Origin: Homoserinimonas sp.
GTDB lineage: Bacteria; Actinomycetota; Actinomycetes; Actinomycetales; Microbacteriaceae
Reading direction: 5' to 3'
Length of the DNA: 64,000 nt
Assembly: GCA_023957835.1 (NCBI GenBank)
Contig: JAMLGP010000001.1
Location: forward strand, 551,575-615,574
Shown: positions 8,446 through 17,573 of the stretch, one piece after another
Layout: the number at the start of each line of letters is the position of its first letter
Numbering within the stretch: position 1 is the stretch's first letter
Position numbers and translations under genes: made by a program
Notes under the pieces: model-generated
What the model saw: the letters and a program-made list of their open reading frames with translations, nothing else
Database searches by the model: none
Told to the model about the DNA's origin: nothing

Positions 8446-10875
8446 CTACTCGCTGTTATTGTCGGGTAGCGCAGCGATTGCCTGATTCAGAGCATCCTGT
8501 TCCTGCGTAGTCGGGACGGTCTTCGTCGAGGCGATAACGACGGAAGGGCGGTAGCCAAGTTCGAGTCGATCGGCAGTCGCTTTCGAAATGAAGGCCCCGA
8601 AGTAGAGCGGGTGCTCGGGTAATTCTATGACCGCACTAAGCGTCTCCGTACGCTGCGGCTTGCCAGGATCCTCCCCTTGATCCCGCTCTTCGAGTTGCTC
8701 AGGCGACCACCAGGAAATGGATACTTTATCCCCATCTACATAGTCGCGGTAGAGCGCTACAACGCCTCCGCTGTTTAGCACTTCTTTAGCTCGTGCGCTC
8801 GGCTCCTTGCCCAGAATGATTGCAAGACTTTCGGCGTCCCCGACAAAAAGATGATCGAATCCTGGACTCGAGAATCCAGAGGGGAAGAAGTTCTGGCAAC
8901 GCCAGTCTTTCTGTGCAGCCCGGCCGGCGGGGGTCGCTGAGTCGTCGGCGCCGGGAGTGTAATCAGACGAGAACGGATTACTGGGGCATAGGTTCTGCGG
9001 TGGGACATCCAGAGTGGTGACCTCCGAGCTCCCGCCGGGTGAAACCCAGTCGGGCACTCCGTAGAGCAATTGCATTTGATCTTCGTTGACCGATTCCTGA
9101 ATGGCGCGTTCGATGGCCTCGGGATGCGCATAGGTCGAGACGATGGGTTTTTCTGGGTCACTAAAGTCTGCCAGTGTGAGCGGTACTCTGACGCCGCCGA
9201 GCGGCATGCTCCACTGGTAAGTGTTCAACATTCTCGCGTCGCTGCCAGCGGCGATGCACATGCCGAGGACGGCAACAAACACTGTCGTCATAACGGCGGC
9301 GAGCGCCGGAACGGCGCGCCCGGGATTGCGTGCCGAGTCACGGGATGCGAGTCTCGCGCCAAGCCCGGAACCGCGCATGATCCGGGCGATCGCGCGCAGG
9401 AGGAGTGGCCCGCACAGCACGAGACCGAGCTGTACGAGAATCGGTCCAATGATGAGCATGAGGACCGGGATCCACTGCAGCGGATGCCCGCTCGGATAGT
9501 CTCGCCCCGCCTCGATGAGCACGGCCATGAAGATGCCGCCGACGAGCGTGATCCCGATGCCGCTCAGAAGCATCGCGAGTCCGACCACTGGCCGCCGAGC
9601 GCTCGGCGCCGGCGGCTTACGTGCTCCGCGCAGTGCGGCGACGACATCGAAGCGGCTCGTGTTGCGCGCCGGCAGCAGTGACGCGATCCAGCCGATGAGT
9701 ACGGCGAAGGCTACGGAAGCGAGATAGCCGAGCCAGGGCAGATGGAATCCGTAGTACTGGGTGGCACTGCCGTCGGCGGTCACCACCATGAAGATCGCGG
9801 CCGCGGCAATCCCGACAACGATGCCGATCAGTCCGCCGATCGTGCCGAGCACGCTGCCGTTCGCGGCGAGGATGCGGAACAGGAGTTTGCGCGATGCCCC
9901 GACGCTCGCGATCGTCGCAAGAGTTCGCTGCTGTTGTCGTGCCGTCACTGTGAAGGCGGCACCGGCCAGGAGAATCACTTCGAAAGCCGCGAAAGCGGCA
10001 ACGATCGCCACGAGCGAAAGGATTGAGAAGAAACTGCTCAGGGTATTGAACTCGGGAATGGAACCGTCCGGCACCGGCGGGTTCAGGAGGACGCTCCTCG
10101 ACAGAACCGTGATCCCTTCGTCGTTGAGCTCCTTCACCTGCTCCCAGCTCAGTTTGGTGTCGGGAAGGTAGAAGGTGGCGTTCTGCAGGTCATCCCAGGC
10201 TGATGTGCCGGAGAGCGCACCAGGTCTTGCGAAGAACCACTCCTGTCTGTCGGCGTGGGTCTCGTCGTCGATGATCCCGACGATCGAGACCCGGGAAATC
10301 GGCCCTTCACGCAAGGCGACGGTATCGCCGATCTTTGCCCCGAGTCGGGTCAGAAGGGAGGCGGTTACCATGACTTCTCGGTCGTTACGTGGCGCGCGGC
10401 CTTCGGTCACGTCATACATTCCGACGAACGCAGGGTCCCACACCTCGCCCTCGCGCACGTCGATTCGTCCGATGCCGGTTGCGGTCTCCGCCAAGATGGT
10501 CGCGGTCGTGATCGGCAGGATGCGCGTCCCAACGGGTAGTGCATCGCGCGGCGAGACCAGATCGCCCTGATCGTCCCAGCAACAAGCGCTGTAATAGTCG
10601 GGCTGGTCGGGCACTTGGCGCAATTCAGCGTTCGGCCCCGTGGTGACACGGAGTCGTGCCTCAGTGTGTCCGAGTTCCGTTGCAATGCGCTCCTGTGCGG
10701 TCGGGTTGTACATGCTGTCGGCCACAGTCGCGATGCCCACTAGCCCCGTGACGGGCAGCGCAACCATCGCGACAATGAGCACGCTGCGACCGAGGGAGCG
10801 AAGGCTTGTGCGCGCCGCAATCTTGAGCGCGACGCGCAGGCTAGCCTTTCGGTTCGCACGCTCCGAGCGGCTCAC
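8446..10875 (-). CDS. FtsX-like ABC transporter permease, truncated by an amber codon
   Basis: 809 residues from GTG 10875, whose GTGA overlaps the stop of the ATPase gene, a coupled start. An N-terminal transmembrane helix (SVLIVAMVALPVTGLVGIA) is followed by a large extracellular MacB-like domain. A helix cluster with the FtsX signature (QQQRTLATIASVGASRKLL) follows, then a second cluster (IPVLMLIIGPILVQLGLVLCG, PALAAVMTTVFVAVLGMCIAA) and another extracellular domain. The frame stops at TAG 8448-8446 just before the expected last transmembrane module, which lies open in frame downstream. Without that module the transporter is probably non-functional. G and C content looks higher than in the flanking core, suggesting acquisition. 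Confidence 0.88.
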   Translation of the reverse strand: MSRSERANRKASLRVALKIAARTSLRSLGRSVLIVAMVALPVTGLVGIATVADSMYNPTAQERIATELGHTEARLRVTTGPNAELRQVPDQPDYYSACCWDDQGDLVSPRDALPVGTRILPITTATILAETATGIGRIDVREGEVWDPAFVGMYDVTEGRAPRNDREVMVTASLLTRLGAKIGDTVALREGPISRVSIVGIIDDETHADRQEWFFARPGALSGTSAWDDLQNATFYLPDTKLSWEQVKELNDEGITVLSRSVLLNPPVPDGSIPEFNTLSSFFSILSLVAIVAAFAAFEVILLAGAAFTVTARQQQRTLATIASVGASRKLLFRILAANGSVLGTIGGLIGIVVGIAAAAIFMVVTADGSATQYYGFHLPWLGYLASVAFAVLIGWIASLLPARNTSRFDVVAALRGARKPPAPSARRPVVGLAMLLSGIGITLVGGIFMAVLIEAGRDYPSGHPLQWIPVLMLIIGPILVQLGLVLCGPLLLRAIARIMRGSGLGARLASRDSARNPGRAVPALAAVMTTVFVAVLGMCIAAGSDARMLNTYQWSMPLGGVRVPLTLADFSDPEKPIVSTYAHPEAIERAIQESVNEDQMQLLYGVPDWVSPGGSSEVTTLDVPPQNLCPSNPFSSDYTPGADDSATPAGRAAQKDWRCQNFFPSGFSSPGFDHLFVGDAESLAIILGKEPSARAKEVLNSGGVVALYRDYVDGDKVSISWWSPEQLEERDQGEDPGKPQRTETLSAVIELPEHPLYFGAFISKATADRLELGYRPSVVIASTKTVPTTQEQDALNQAIAALPDNNSE

Positions 10876-11600
10876 CGCAACGTCCCGGGCGAGAGCAGCT
10901 CGTCGAGGTTGCCTCCGTCGCTCTCGTCGACGATGCGGCCGTCGCGCAGGAACACGATCCGGTCGGCCCACGCGGCGTGCCGCGCGTCGTGGGTCACGAG
11001 GATGCCGCCCGCACCGGCGTTGACGCGGCGGCGCAGCATCCTTAGCACGACCTCACCGGTCGTGCTGTCTAGCGCTCCGGTAGGCTCGTCGGCGAGGATG
11101 AGGCGTCGCGTTCCGACGACTGCGCGCGCAATCGCGACGCGCTGCTGCTGGCCGCCCGAGAGATCGTCCGGGTAGCGGTCGGCACGGTCGTCGAGCTCGA
11201 CCGAGCGGAGGGCGTTGAGACCGGCCGAGCGTGCCTTGCGGCGGCGCCATCCGTCGAGTTCTAGCGGTAGCGTCACGTTCTCGAGGGCGGTGAGCGCGGG
11301 GATGAGATTGAAATCCTGGAAGACAAAGCCGAGCGTGCGGCGGCGCAGCGCTGCTATACCCGCAGGCGACATGGTTGAGAGCCACTGCCCCTGCACGATG
11401 ACTTCGCCGCTCGTGGGCGTCGTGAGGCCGCCGGCGATAGTGAGCAGAGTCGACTTGCCCGAACCGGACGCGCCCATGATCGCCACGAGTTCGCCTTCGT
11501 GCACAGACAGATCAACGCCAGCCAGGGCTGTGATAGCGGTTTCACCTTTGCCGTAGTGCATTGAGACTCCATCGAGCCGAAGCAGCACCTCGGCGCTCAT
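10872..11600 (-). CDS. ABC transporter ATP-binding protein, MacB/LolD type
   Basis: 242 residues with all nucleotide-binding motifs intact: Walker [13 protein letters not shown]-loop [11 protein letters not shown], signature [14 protein letters not shown], Walker [13 protein letters not shown] and H-loop VTHDARHA. The sequence belongs to the LolD/MacB branch that works with FtsX-like permeases to extrude peptides, lipids or drugs, or to drive conformational signalling. Its ATG overlaps the PadR stop (ATGA) and its stop overlaps the permease GTG, so the three genes form one operon. Since the partner permease is broken, this ATPase may now be without a job. Confidence 0.93.
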   Translation of the reverse strand: MSAEVLLRLDGVSMHYGKGETAITALAGVDLSVHEGELVAIMGASGSGKSTLLTIAGGLTTPTSGEVIVQGQWLSTMSPAGIAALRRRTLGFVFQDFNLIPALTALENVTLPLELDGWRRRKARSAGLNALRSVELDDRADRYPDDLSGGQQQRVAIARAVVGTRRLILADEPTGALDSTTGEVVLRMLRRRVNAGAGGILVTHDARHAAWADRIVFLRDGRIVDESDGGNLDELLSPGTLR

Positions 11601-12229
11601 CGGGAATCCGCCTTTGCCGGCCTTCCGCGCTTGGGCACCTCGGTGCTAAGCGGCATCGGTGCGGCGCGGCCGGCGGCGCTCGCTCGGGTAAGCCTTGCCT
11701 CAGAGTGGTCGAGCCAGCGAACTTCCGCCTCCGCCTGGAAGATCATCGAGTCGACCACGAGCAACCAGGCGAGATCCTCCGAGGACTCGGGATCGCCAGA
11801 GGCATTCTTTGTGCGGGTGAGTTCCTGCAAGTTTCTCAGTGTCGCGGTGCGCTGCACCTGGATAACTTCTGCAATGTCCACGCCTGGCAGAGTCACGGCG
11901 ATTGCGAGTTTGATCGCGAGCTCATCCCGCGTGGCAGCGCTCCGCTCGACTGGGGAACCGAGCCAGCCGGCGACCTCCGCTCGGCCCGTCGCGGTGATCG
12001 AATAGTAGATCTGCCCGGTATCGGTCTGCCCCGAGTCTTCGAGCCCCAGCTCGGCAGTGTCGGCTTTGACAACCAGCCCATCGCGTTCGAGACGATCCAA
12101 AGTGTTATAGATCTGACCGACATTGAGAGGCCAGGTCGAGCCGGTTCTGCGGTCGAACTCATTTCGAAGCTGGTAGCCGTAGCAGGGTCCCTGATCGAGG
12201 ATGGCGAGGAGGCTCAATCTGACTGACAT
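11597..12229 (-). CDS. PadR family transcriptional regulator
   Basis: About 210 residues from ATG 12229 (MSVRLSLLAIL), which has GAAAGG upstream; the frame opens earlier, but that part would run through the promoter. The N-terminal winged helix is typical of PadR: LLAILDQGPCYGYQL, then VGQIYNTLDRLERDGLV and the wing with YYSITATGRAEVAGWL. A C-terminal helical dimerisation part follows. PadR repressors often control an adjacent exporter and respond to drugs or phenolics. It is first in an operon with the ABC ATPase and permease, so self-regulated repression of that transporter is the likely job. Confidence 0.92.
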   Translation of the reverse strand: MSVRLSLLAILDQGPCYGYQLRNEFDRRTGSTWPLNVGQIYNTLDRLERDGLVVKADTAELGLEDSGQTDTGQIYYSITATGRAEVAGWLGSPVERSAATRDELAIKLAIAVTLPGVDIAEVIQVQRTATLRNLQELTRTKNASGDPESSEDLAWLLVVDSMIFQAEAEVRWLDHSEARLTRASAAGRAAPMPLSTEVPKRGRPAKADSR

Positions 12230-12250
12230 GGGGCGCCTTTCGATAAAGGG

Positions 12251-12302
12251 ATACCGTGTATATAGTCGCCGAGTATAACCATACTGGATATTGGATTTGC
12301 AA
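12251..12302 (-). promoter_or_regulatory. Probable padR operon promoter with overlapping inverted repeats
   Basis: Reading leftwards, TTGCAA (12302-12297) and a perfect-looking TATACT (12277-12272) are spaced 19 bases apart and would start RNA about 35 bases before the padR ATG. Two short inverted repeats of the ATAC/GTAT kind overlap or follow the -10: 12273-12284 (GTAT, 4 bases, ATAC on the transcribed sense) and 12251-12261 (ATAC, 3 bases, GTAT). They are plausible PadR operators. The spacer is a little long. Confidence 0.45.
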
Positions 12303-12422
12303 CTCCGACCGCGTGTCGGAATCACACAGTTGTTATTTGCCGGTTTGATCAGTCATAATTCAAGGGAAACTTCAAACGTCACAACTACATTCGCAGGCCG
12401 ATGGGGAAGTCGCACCTGACGA

Positions 12423-12938
12423 ATGGAGAAGACTGTGACTGCAAATAGAGCGCGTGGAGTGCTTTACATTCACTCTTCGCCCAAGGCGCTGTGTCCGCAC
12501 GTCGAGTGGGCGGCAGGCGGCGCGATTGAACACGCCGTGAATTTCAACTGGAATCCCCAGCCGATCCTCAAGAACTCGATGCGGACCGAGTACTACTGGG
12601 AAGGCCCGCAGGGTACAGGTGCCCGCCTGGCCTCTGCTCTTCGCGGCTGGGAGCACTTGCGCTACGAAGTTACAGAGGACGCGACCCCCGGTTCAGACGG
12701 AGCCAGGTGGATGCACACTCCGGATCTCGGGATCTTCTACGCCCAGACAGACACCGCCGGCAATCTGGTGGTCCCGGAAGACCGGATCAGGTTCGCAATG
12801 GAAACCGCCGGTTCCGACGCTTTCGAGCTGCACCGGGAGCTGCGGCTTGCTCTCGGACAAGCCTGGGATGATGAACTCGAGGCGTTCAGGCACGCAAGCG
12901 ATGAAAATCAGGTTGTTTGGCTGCATAAGGTTGGCTAG
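12423..12938 (+). CDS. DUF3145 family protein
   Basis: 171 residues, a cytosolic protein conserved across Actinobacteria. Recognisable stretches include RGVLYIHSSPKALCPHVEWA, NFNWNPQPILKNSMRTEYYW, the middle GWEHLRYEVTED and DLGIFYAQTD, and the C-terminal LGQAWDDELEAFRHA. The family has no established biochemical function. The gene is divergent from padR and convergent with the SDR gene. The ATG at 12423 is used; a GTG four codons later is also possible. Confidence 0.9.
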   Translation: MEKTVTANRARGVLYIHSSPKALCPHVEWAAGGAIEHAVNFNWNPQPILKNSMRTEYYWEGPQGTGARLASALRGWEHLRYEVTEDATPGSDGARWMHTPDLGIFYAQTDTAGNLVVPEDRIRFAMETAGSDAFELHRELRLALGQAWDDELEAFRHASDENQVVWLHKVG

Positions 12939-13038
12939 CGCGCCGCCGCTCCTGCGGCGCGCACGCGAAACCGCCGAGCGCGGTCGCCGATTTCGCTGGG
13001 TTGGTTAGCGCGGGCCGGCTAGCGAGGGTCGGCTAGCG
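12931..13038. repeat. Four copies of a short GGCTAGCG-containing motif
   Basis: TTGGCTAGCG (12931), TTGGTTAGCG (13001), CCGGCTAGCG (13015) and TCGGCTAGCG (13029) are near-identical. The last three are spaced exactly 14 bases apart. The first contains the DUF3145 stop codon and the last contains the stop codon of the convergent SDR gene, so the repeats fill the space between two gene ends. Confidence 0.6.
12938..12962. terminator. GC-rich hairpin between convergent genes
   Basis: GCGCGCCGC (12938-12946) pairs perfectly with 12954-12962 across a seven-base loop, directly after the DUF3145 stop. A T-run is missing, so it is called a terminator from position and stability. It could serve both converging genes. 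Confidence 0.55.
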
Positions 13039-13974
13039 GTCGCGCCAGGCTTCGAGGGCCGCAAGGCTGGTCAGGCTCGGCGTGTAGCCGAAAACGGCCT
13101 TGAGCCTGGCGTTTGAGAGCACCGGGCGGTACCTGAGGAATCCAACCTGCTCCGGCCCGTAGCGAGAAACGCGAAGGCGCTTTCCAACCCACAGGGCGGC
13201 AGTCAGCAGCCAGGCGGGGACGGTAAGTGTAGTTTTCCCGAGGGTGCGGGCGAGATCTCGAACCGTCACCGCGCCATCGCCTGCAAGATTGAAGATTCCC
13301 GCGGGGCCGACCGTTGCAGCACGAAGCATGGCCGCTACGACATCCTGATCCCAGGCGAAAACGAATGGACTGTCGGACCCGGCGATCGCCAGAATCCGCT
13401 TGTGCTCGAATAGTGCGGTGATCTGATTGTCGACGGTGAGGCCGAGAATTGTTCCGATCCTGAAAGTTACCTGCTCGAGTTCCGGGTGCTGCACCCTCGC
13501 CTCGGCCAGCAGTCCTTCGACTTGCCGCTTGTGATCCGAATAGGCGAACTCGACGTTTCCCCGCAGAGGCTGATCCTCGCTGATCCATTCCGGATTGTCA
13601 CGGTGATACCCGTAGGCTGCACCGCTCGATGAAACCACCAGTCGCCTGACCCCGGCTTCCAGACAGGCGCGGATGACGTTCCGGCTGCCTTCGACATCCA
13701 CCTTGAACTCTTGCTGCCTTGTGATCTTCGGACCGGGGTTCACAATCGCGGCCAGGTGCACAACAACATCGATTCGATGCTTTCGCAACTGGGGGAGCAG
13801 CGCCTCGGGGTCAGTAATGTCGAGGGGCTCGTAGGTCACGTCTGGCAGCTTCTCTCTGGGTTCTCTGAGATCTCCGCTAACTACGAGTTCGACGGAATCA
13901 AGCTTGCTGAGCCCTGAGACTACAGAGCTGCCGAGAAAGCCGCTCCCTCCGGTGACATAGACCCTGTGTGACAC
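13033..13974 (-). CDS. NAD-dependent epimerase/dehydratase (extended SDR)
   Basis: 313 residues from GTG 13974. The N-terminal Rossmann motif VTGGSGFLGSSVV binds NAD(P), with VHLAAIVNPG and the Ser preceding the catalytic pair (LVVSSSGAAYG) in place; the catalytic YxxxK is seen as YSDHK. These features mark the extended short-chain dehydrogenase family of sugar nucleotide epimerases and related reductases. The substrate cannot be read. It follows the transporter gene with a three-base gap on the same strand and looks like the last gene of the fabF-FMO-BASS group. Confidence 0.88.
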   Translation of the reverse strand: MSHRVYVTGGSGFLGSSVVSGLSKLDSVELVVSGDLREPREKLPDVTYEPLDITDPEALLPQLRKHRIDVVVHLAAIVNPGPKITRQQEFKVDVEGSRNVIRACLEAGVRRLVVSSSGAAYGYHRDNPEWISEDQPLRGNVEFAYSDHKRQVEGLLAEARVQHPELEQVTFRIGTILGLTVDNQITALFEHKRILAIAGSDSPFVFAWDQDVVAAMLRAATVGPAGIFNLAGDGAVTVRDLARTLGKTTLTVPAWLLTAALWVGKRLRVSRYGPEQVGFLRYRPVLSNARLKAVFGYTPSLTSLAALEAWRDR

Positions 13975-13977
13975 AAC

Positions 13978-14913
13978 TCAGGCCGAAGTCCGTGCCGTCT
14001 CTGGAGGGGCGGCATCCGTCTTCTTGTGCCGAGCGGCCCAGAATGAAGCAAGAGCGAGGCCGGCGACAATGTCCCAGATTCCCCACCAGCCTGCAACAAC
14101 TGCCATTCCGCCGAGGCCACCGAAGAATGCGAAGACGAGTCCCAGTCCGAGTCCGGAGTTTCGAATTCCGACCTCGAACGTGACCGCTTTGGTGCTCGGC
14201 GAGTCGAGCCGGAACAGTTTCGAAGTTCCCCAGCCGAGGGCGAGGGCGATTGCATCGTGCAGGAATACCGCAAGCAGCACCATTCCGATGAAGCCGATGA
14301 AGTACTTCCAGTTGCCGATGAGCGCGATAACAATGAACGCGAGCAGCGCTACGAGGCTGAAACCGCGAACCCAGGGCTGCACTTTGGCGGAGAATTTCGG
14401 CCAAAGGTGTGCGATGAAGATTCCCACCGCAAAGGGCACTCCGATAATCAGGACGATCTTCAGGAGCATGTCGAGAGCGTCCAGATTGACGGTCTTGAAG
14501 ATTTCTTTGGCGGTGGGGTGCAACCCTCCCCAGAAGGCGAAGTTGATCGGCATGAGGAAGATTGCCAGAACATTGCTCACGGCAGTCATTGAGGCGCTCA
14601 GCGCCACATTTCCTCTGGCCTGATTGGTGAGCACCTGTGAAATGTTTCCCGGCGGGCAGCAGGCCACGAGAATCATGCCAAGAGCAATCGAGGGTCCGAC
14701 CTGCAGCAGCAGAGTCAGCCCGAAGGTTACTGCCGGAAGCAAAATGAACTGTGCGGCTATTGCCACCGAGATTGCCTTTGGCATCTTGAGTACGGCCTTG
14801 AAGTCCTCGACTTTTACTCCGAGGGCAATTCCGAACATGATCAGGGCGAGCACGACATCCAGCGCCATCAAAGAAGCGGGATTGAAATTCAGTACAACTT
14901 CATCGATGTCCAT
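13978..14913 (-). CDS. Bile acid:sodium symporter (BASS) family transporter
   Basis: 311 residues with about nine or ten hydrophobic helices. The region LVACCPPGNISQVLTNQARGNVALSAS contains the family's conserved Pro-Gly and Asn residues near the sodium sites, and EVGIRNSGLGLGLVFAFFGG matches the second crossover helix. BASS proteins take up organic anions with sodium across the cytoplasmic membrane; bacterial members transport bile acids, pantoate or other acids. The gene starts inside the last codons of the monooxygenase gene (14-base overlap), so the two are probably translated together. The substrate is unknown. Confidence 0.9.
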   Translation of the reverse strand: MDIDEVVLNFNPASLMALDVVLALIMFGIALGVKVEDFKAVLKMPKAISVAIAAQFILLPAVTFGLTLLLQVGPSIALGMILVACCPPGNISQVLTNQARGNVALSASMTAVSNVLAIFLMPINFAFWGGLHPTAKEIFKTVNLDALDMLLKIVLIIGVPFAVGIFIAHLWPKFSAKVQPWVRGFSLVALLAFIVIALIGNWKYFIGFIGMVLLAVFLHDAIALALGWGTSKLFRLDSPSTKAVTFEVGIRNSGLGLGLVFAFFGGLGGMAVVAGWWGIWDIVAGLALASFWAARHKKTDAAPPETARTSA

Positions 14914-16255
14914 TAGCTGCTTTCTCCAGTTCTCTGGTCAGTCGCCTCACGACTTTGAGATAGGCGAATTTGTTGACGTAGAAAGCCATTCGGTCCAGAG
15001 CGAGGTACTTGTAGCCGCCGGTCAAGTCGGGCCACTTTCCGGCCGCCCTTTGCTCAAAGCGGGTCCTGGCTTGGGAATCCGCCGCAAAGTAGGACGCGAG
15101 CAGTTCGGTCTGGGCGAAGCGGCCCTCCCAGCCGAGGCCGGAGGCTTCGACCATCCCGGCAATATAGATTCCATTGAATTTGGCCGAACCGGTGTCGCTG
15201 CCGAAGATGTTCAGGAAGATTTTCGGGGATGCCCCGGTCCAGTTCAAGTGCTCGCGATCGATAAACGGGTAGTCGAGTTTGTAGCCGGTAGCGAGCATCA
15301 CGAGGTCATACTCCTGGGAGCTTCCGTCCGAGAAGTGCACAGTCCTGCCCTCGAAGCTTGCGATGTCGGGCTTGATCCTCAGATCGCCCTGGCCGAGATG
15401 CTGGAGGATGAGCGAATTGACCACCGGGTGCGATTCGTAGATTCGATAATCGGGCTTTGGAAAGCCGAATCGGGTTGGATCGCCGGTGAACCAGCTGAGC
15501 AGCCTGGAATCGACAAATTGCTTTATCCGGCGAGGCAGCGGCCTCTTCCCGCCAATGGTGTCGGAAGGCTTGCCGAAAACGTACTTCGGCACGAAATAAT
15601 AGCCGCGGCGAACGCTCAGGTCGATGTGTGCCGCGTGATGGACCGCATCAACGGCTATATCGCAGCCGCTGTTTCCTGCTCCAATGATGAGCACCGACTT
15701 TCCGTCGAAAACCGAGGCACTCTTGTAGCTGCTGGAGTGGATTAGTTCCCCGCTGAATTCGCCCTTGAAACTGGGAAAGAACGGCTCTGCAAGGGTGCCG
15801 TTTGCCAGAATGACACCGGTGAATCTTGAAGCGTGCTCCCCGTCGGGAGTGCTGTAGCTCACGAGCCACTCTCCGGCATCCGGCTTGACCGATGTCGCTT
15901 TGGAATTGAACCTGAACTTCTCCACCAGTCCGAAGTGCTTGGCGTAGTCGCTGAAATAGCGCTTTAGGTGCGAATGCTTCGGATAATCGGGTGTATCCGC
16001 CGGCATTGGGAACTCAAGAAACTGAGTGGTTCCCTTGCTTGAAATGAGGTGGGCGGATTCGTAGACGGTGCTTCTCGGATTGTCGATGTCCCAAAGTCCG
16101 CCTACCGAGTCGGAGGCCTCGAACCCTTCGAAGTCGATTCCCCGCTTGCTCAGGCTTCGCGCGGCCGCGAGCCCCGAGGGCCCGGCGCCGATGATTGCGA
16201 AGCGAGGGCTTGAATTGCCAGCGCCGGAGTCTGCAGCGCGCGCCTTTGCCCCCAT
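14900..16255 (-). CDS. Flavin-containing monooxygenase-like protein
   Basis: 451 residues. The FAD-binding GAGPSGLAAARSL lies near residue 25 and the NADPH-binding GAGNSGCDIAVDA near the middle, with the late LATGYKLDYPF motif (ATG motif) beyond it. This is the order of class B flavoprotein monooxygenases. Such enzymes use NADPH and oxygen to oxidise amines, sulfides or ketones. It lies 10 bases after fabF on the same strand and overlaps the transporter gene. Coupling of a monooxygenase with an organic-anion importer suggests a small catabolic unit, which is inference. Confidence 0.9.
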   Translation of the reverse strand: MGAKARAADSGAGNSSPRFAIIGAGPSGLAAARSLSKRGIDFEGFEASDSVGGLWDIDNPRSTVYESAHLISSKGTTQFLEFPMPADTPDYPKHSHLKRYFSDYAKHFGLVEKFRFNSKATSVKPDAGEWLVSYSTPDGEHASRFTGVILANGTLAEPFFPSFKGEFSGELIHSSSYKSASVFDGKSVLIIGAGNSGCDIAVDAVHHAAHIDLSVRRGYYFVPKYVFGKPSDTIGGKRPLPRRIKQFVDSRLLSWFTGDPTRFGFPKPDYRIYESHPVVNSLILQHLGQGDLRIKPDIASFEGRTVHFSDGSSQEYDLVMLATGYKLDYPFIDREHLNWTGASPKIFLNIFGSDTGSAKFNGIYIAGMVEASGLGWEGRFAQTELLASYFAADSQARTRFEQRAAGKWPDLTGGYKYLALDRMAFYVNKFAYLKVVRRLTRELEKAANGHR

Positions 16256-16265
16256 TCGATAGAGG

Positions 16266-17504
16266 CTACACGCTGCGGAAAGCCACTACGGCGTTGTGGC
16301 CGCCAAAGCCGAACGAATTGCTAATCGCGAGCAGATCGCCGTCAGGGAGCTTGCGCGGTTCGCGGACGACGTCCAGAGGAATCTCCGGATCCTGCTCGGT
16401 CAGGTTGATGGTCGGCGGAGCCAGGCGATTGTGCAGGGCGAGAACGGTGAACACCGCCTCGATAGCTCCGGCGCCGCCGAGCAGGTGGCCGGTAGCGGCC
16501 TTGGTTGCAGAGACCGGAATTTCGCCGAGGTGATCTCCGAAGACTCGAAGCAGGGCGTTGTATTCGGCGATGTCTCCAACTCCGGTGCTGGTCGCGTGGG
16601 CGTTGATGTGCCGAACGGCCTCTCGAGGCGCATCGGCGTGCTCAAGGGCCTGAATCATCGCTCTGGCAGCGGCAGAGCCCTCGGGGTCGGGGGCGGTTAT
16701 GTGGAAGGCGTCGCTCGTCACGGCTCCTCCGGCCAGCTCGGCGTAGATTCTCGCTCCTCTGGCCTTTGCGTGCTCTTCGGTCTCGAGAACCAGGGCGGCT
16801 GCGCCTTCGCCGAGGACGAATCCGTCCCGAGTCACGTCATACGGTCTGGAGGCGGTTTCAGGGGAGTCGTTGCGCTTTGACAGAGCCTGCATATTTGCAA
16901 ATGCCGCAATCGGCAGAGGGTGGATTGCCGCTTCCGAACCGCCCGCAATGATCACGTCGGCAAGGCCCGCCTGGAGGTGCTCGAAGGCATTTGCGACCGA
17001 CTCGGTGCTTGAAGCGCAGGCCGAGACTACAGTGCGGATGCCCGCCCTGGCGTGCAGGTCCATCCCAATTGCAGCTCCAGGTGCGTTCGGCATGAGCATC
17101 GGCACAGTCATCGGCAGAACCCTGCGTGGCCCCTTTTCGCGCAGGGTGTCCCAGGCGTCAAGAAGGGTCCAGACTCCGCCGATTCCGGTGGCCCAGTCGA
17201 TTCCGAAGCGCTCAGGCTCTGTCTCGGGCGAGCCAGCGTCTGCCCAGGCCTCGCGTCCCGCGAGCAGTGCGAACTGGCTGGAAGGATCAAGCCGCTTCGC
17301 CTCCACTCGATCGAGCACGTCTGTTGCCTTGACTCTGGCATGGGCCGCGAAGGTCACCGGAAGTTCGAGGGCAGAAACCCAGTCGGCCTCGATTGTGCTC
17401 GCGCCGGACTGGCCCGCAAGCAGGTTCTGCCAGGAATCAGCGGCATTGCCGCCAAGCGGAGACGTGGCTCCGATTCCGGTGACAACGATCTTCTTTGCTG
17501 CCAT
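16266..17504 (-). CDS. fabF: Beta-ketoacyl-ACP synthase II
   Basis: 412 residues. The catalytic triad is visible: Cys in VVSACASSTESVANA, His in HINAHATSTGVGD and His in ATGHLLGGAGAIEA. It condenses malonyl-ACP with acyl-ACP in cytosolic type II fatty acid elongation. It is the last of fabD-fabH-acpP-fabF on one strand. The gene start MAAKKIVVTGIGATSPLG is typical. The order matches that in other Actinobacteria that make fatty acids by FAS II. Confidence 0.96.
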   Translation of the reverse strand: MAAKKIVVTGIGATSPLGGNAADSWQNLLAGQSGASTIEADWVSALELPVTFAAHARVKATDVLDRVEAKRLDPSSQFALLAGREAWADAGSPETEPERFGIDWATGIGGVWTLLDAWDTLREKGPRRVLPMTVPMLMPNAPGAAIGMDLHARAGIRTVVSACASSTESVANAFEHLQAGLADVIIAGGSEAAIHPLPIAAFANMQALSKRNDSPETASRPYDVTRDGFVLGEGAAALVLETEEHAKARGARIYAELAGGAVTSDAFHITAPDPEGSAAARAMIQALEHADAPREAVRHINAHATSTGVGDIAEYNALLRVFGDHLGEIPVSATKAATGHLLGGAGAIEAVFTVLALHNRLAPPTINLTEQDPEIPLDVVREPRKLPDGDLLAISNSFGFGGHNAVVAFRSV

Positions 17505-17573
17505 CTAATCGACTCTTTCGACGGTCATTCGAAGGTAAATCGCCGTACGTCAGCGCGCACGGACCGATTCAGC

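Noticed and set aside
14624-15745. 373-codon rightward frame
   Set aside because: It is antisense to the BASS transporter and the flavin monooxygenase, both of which have clear motifs in their own frames.
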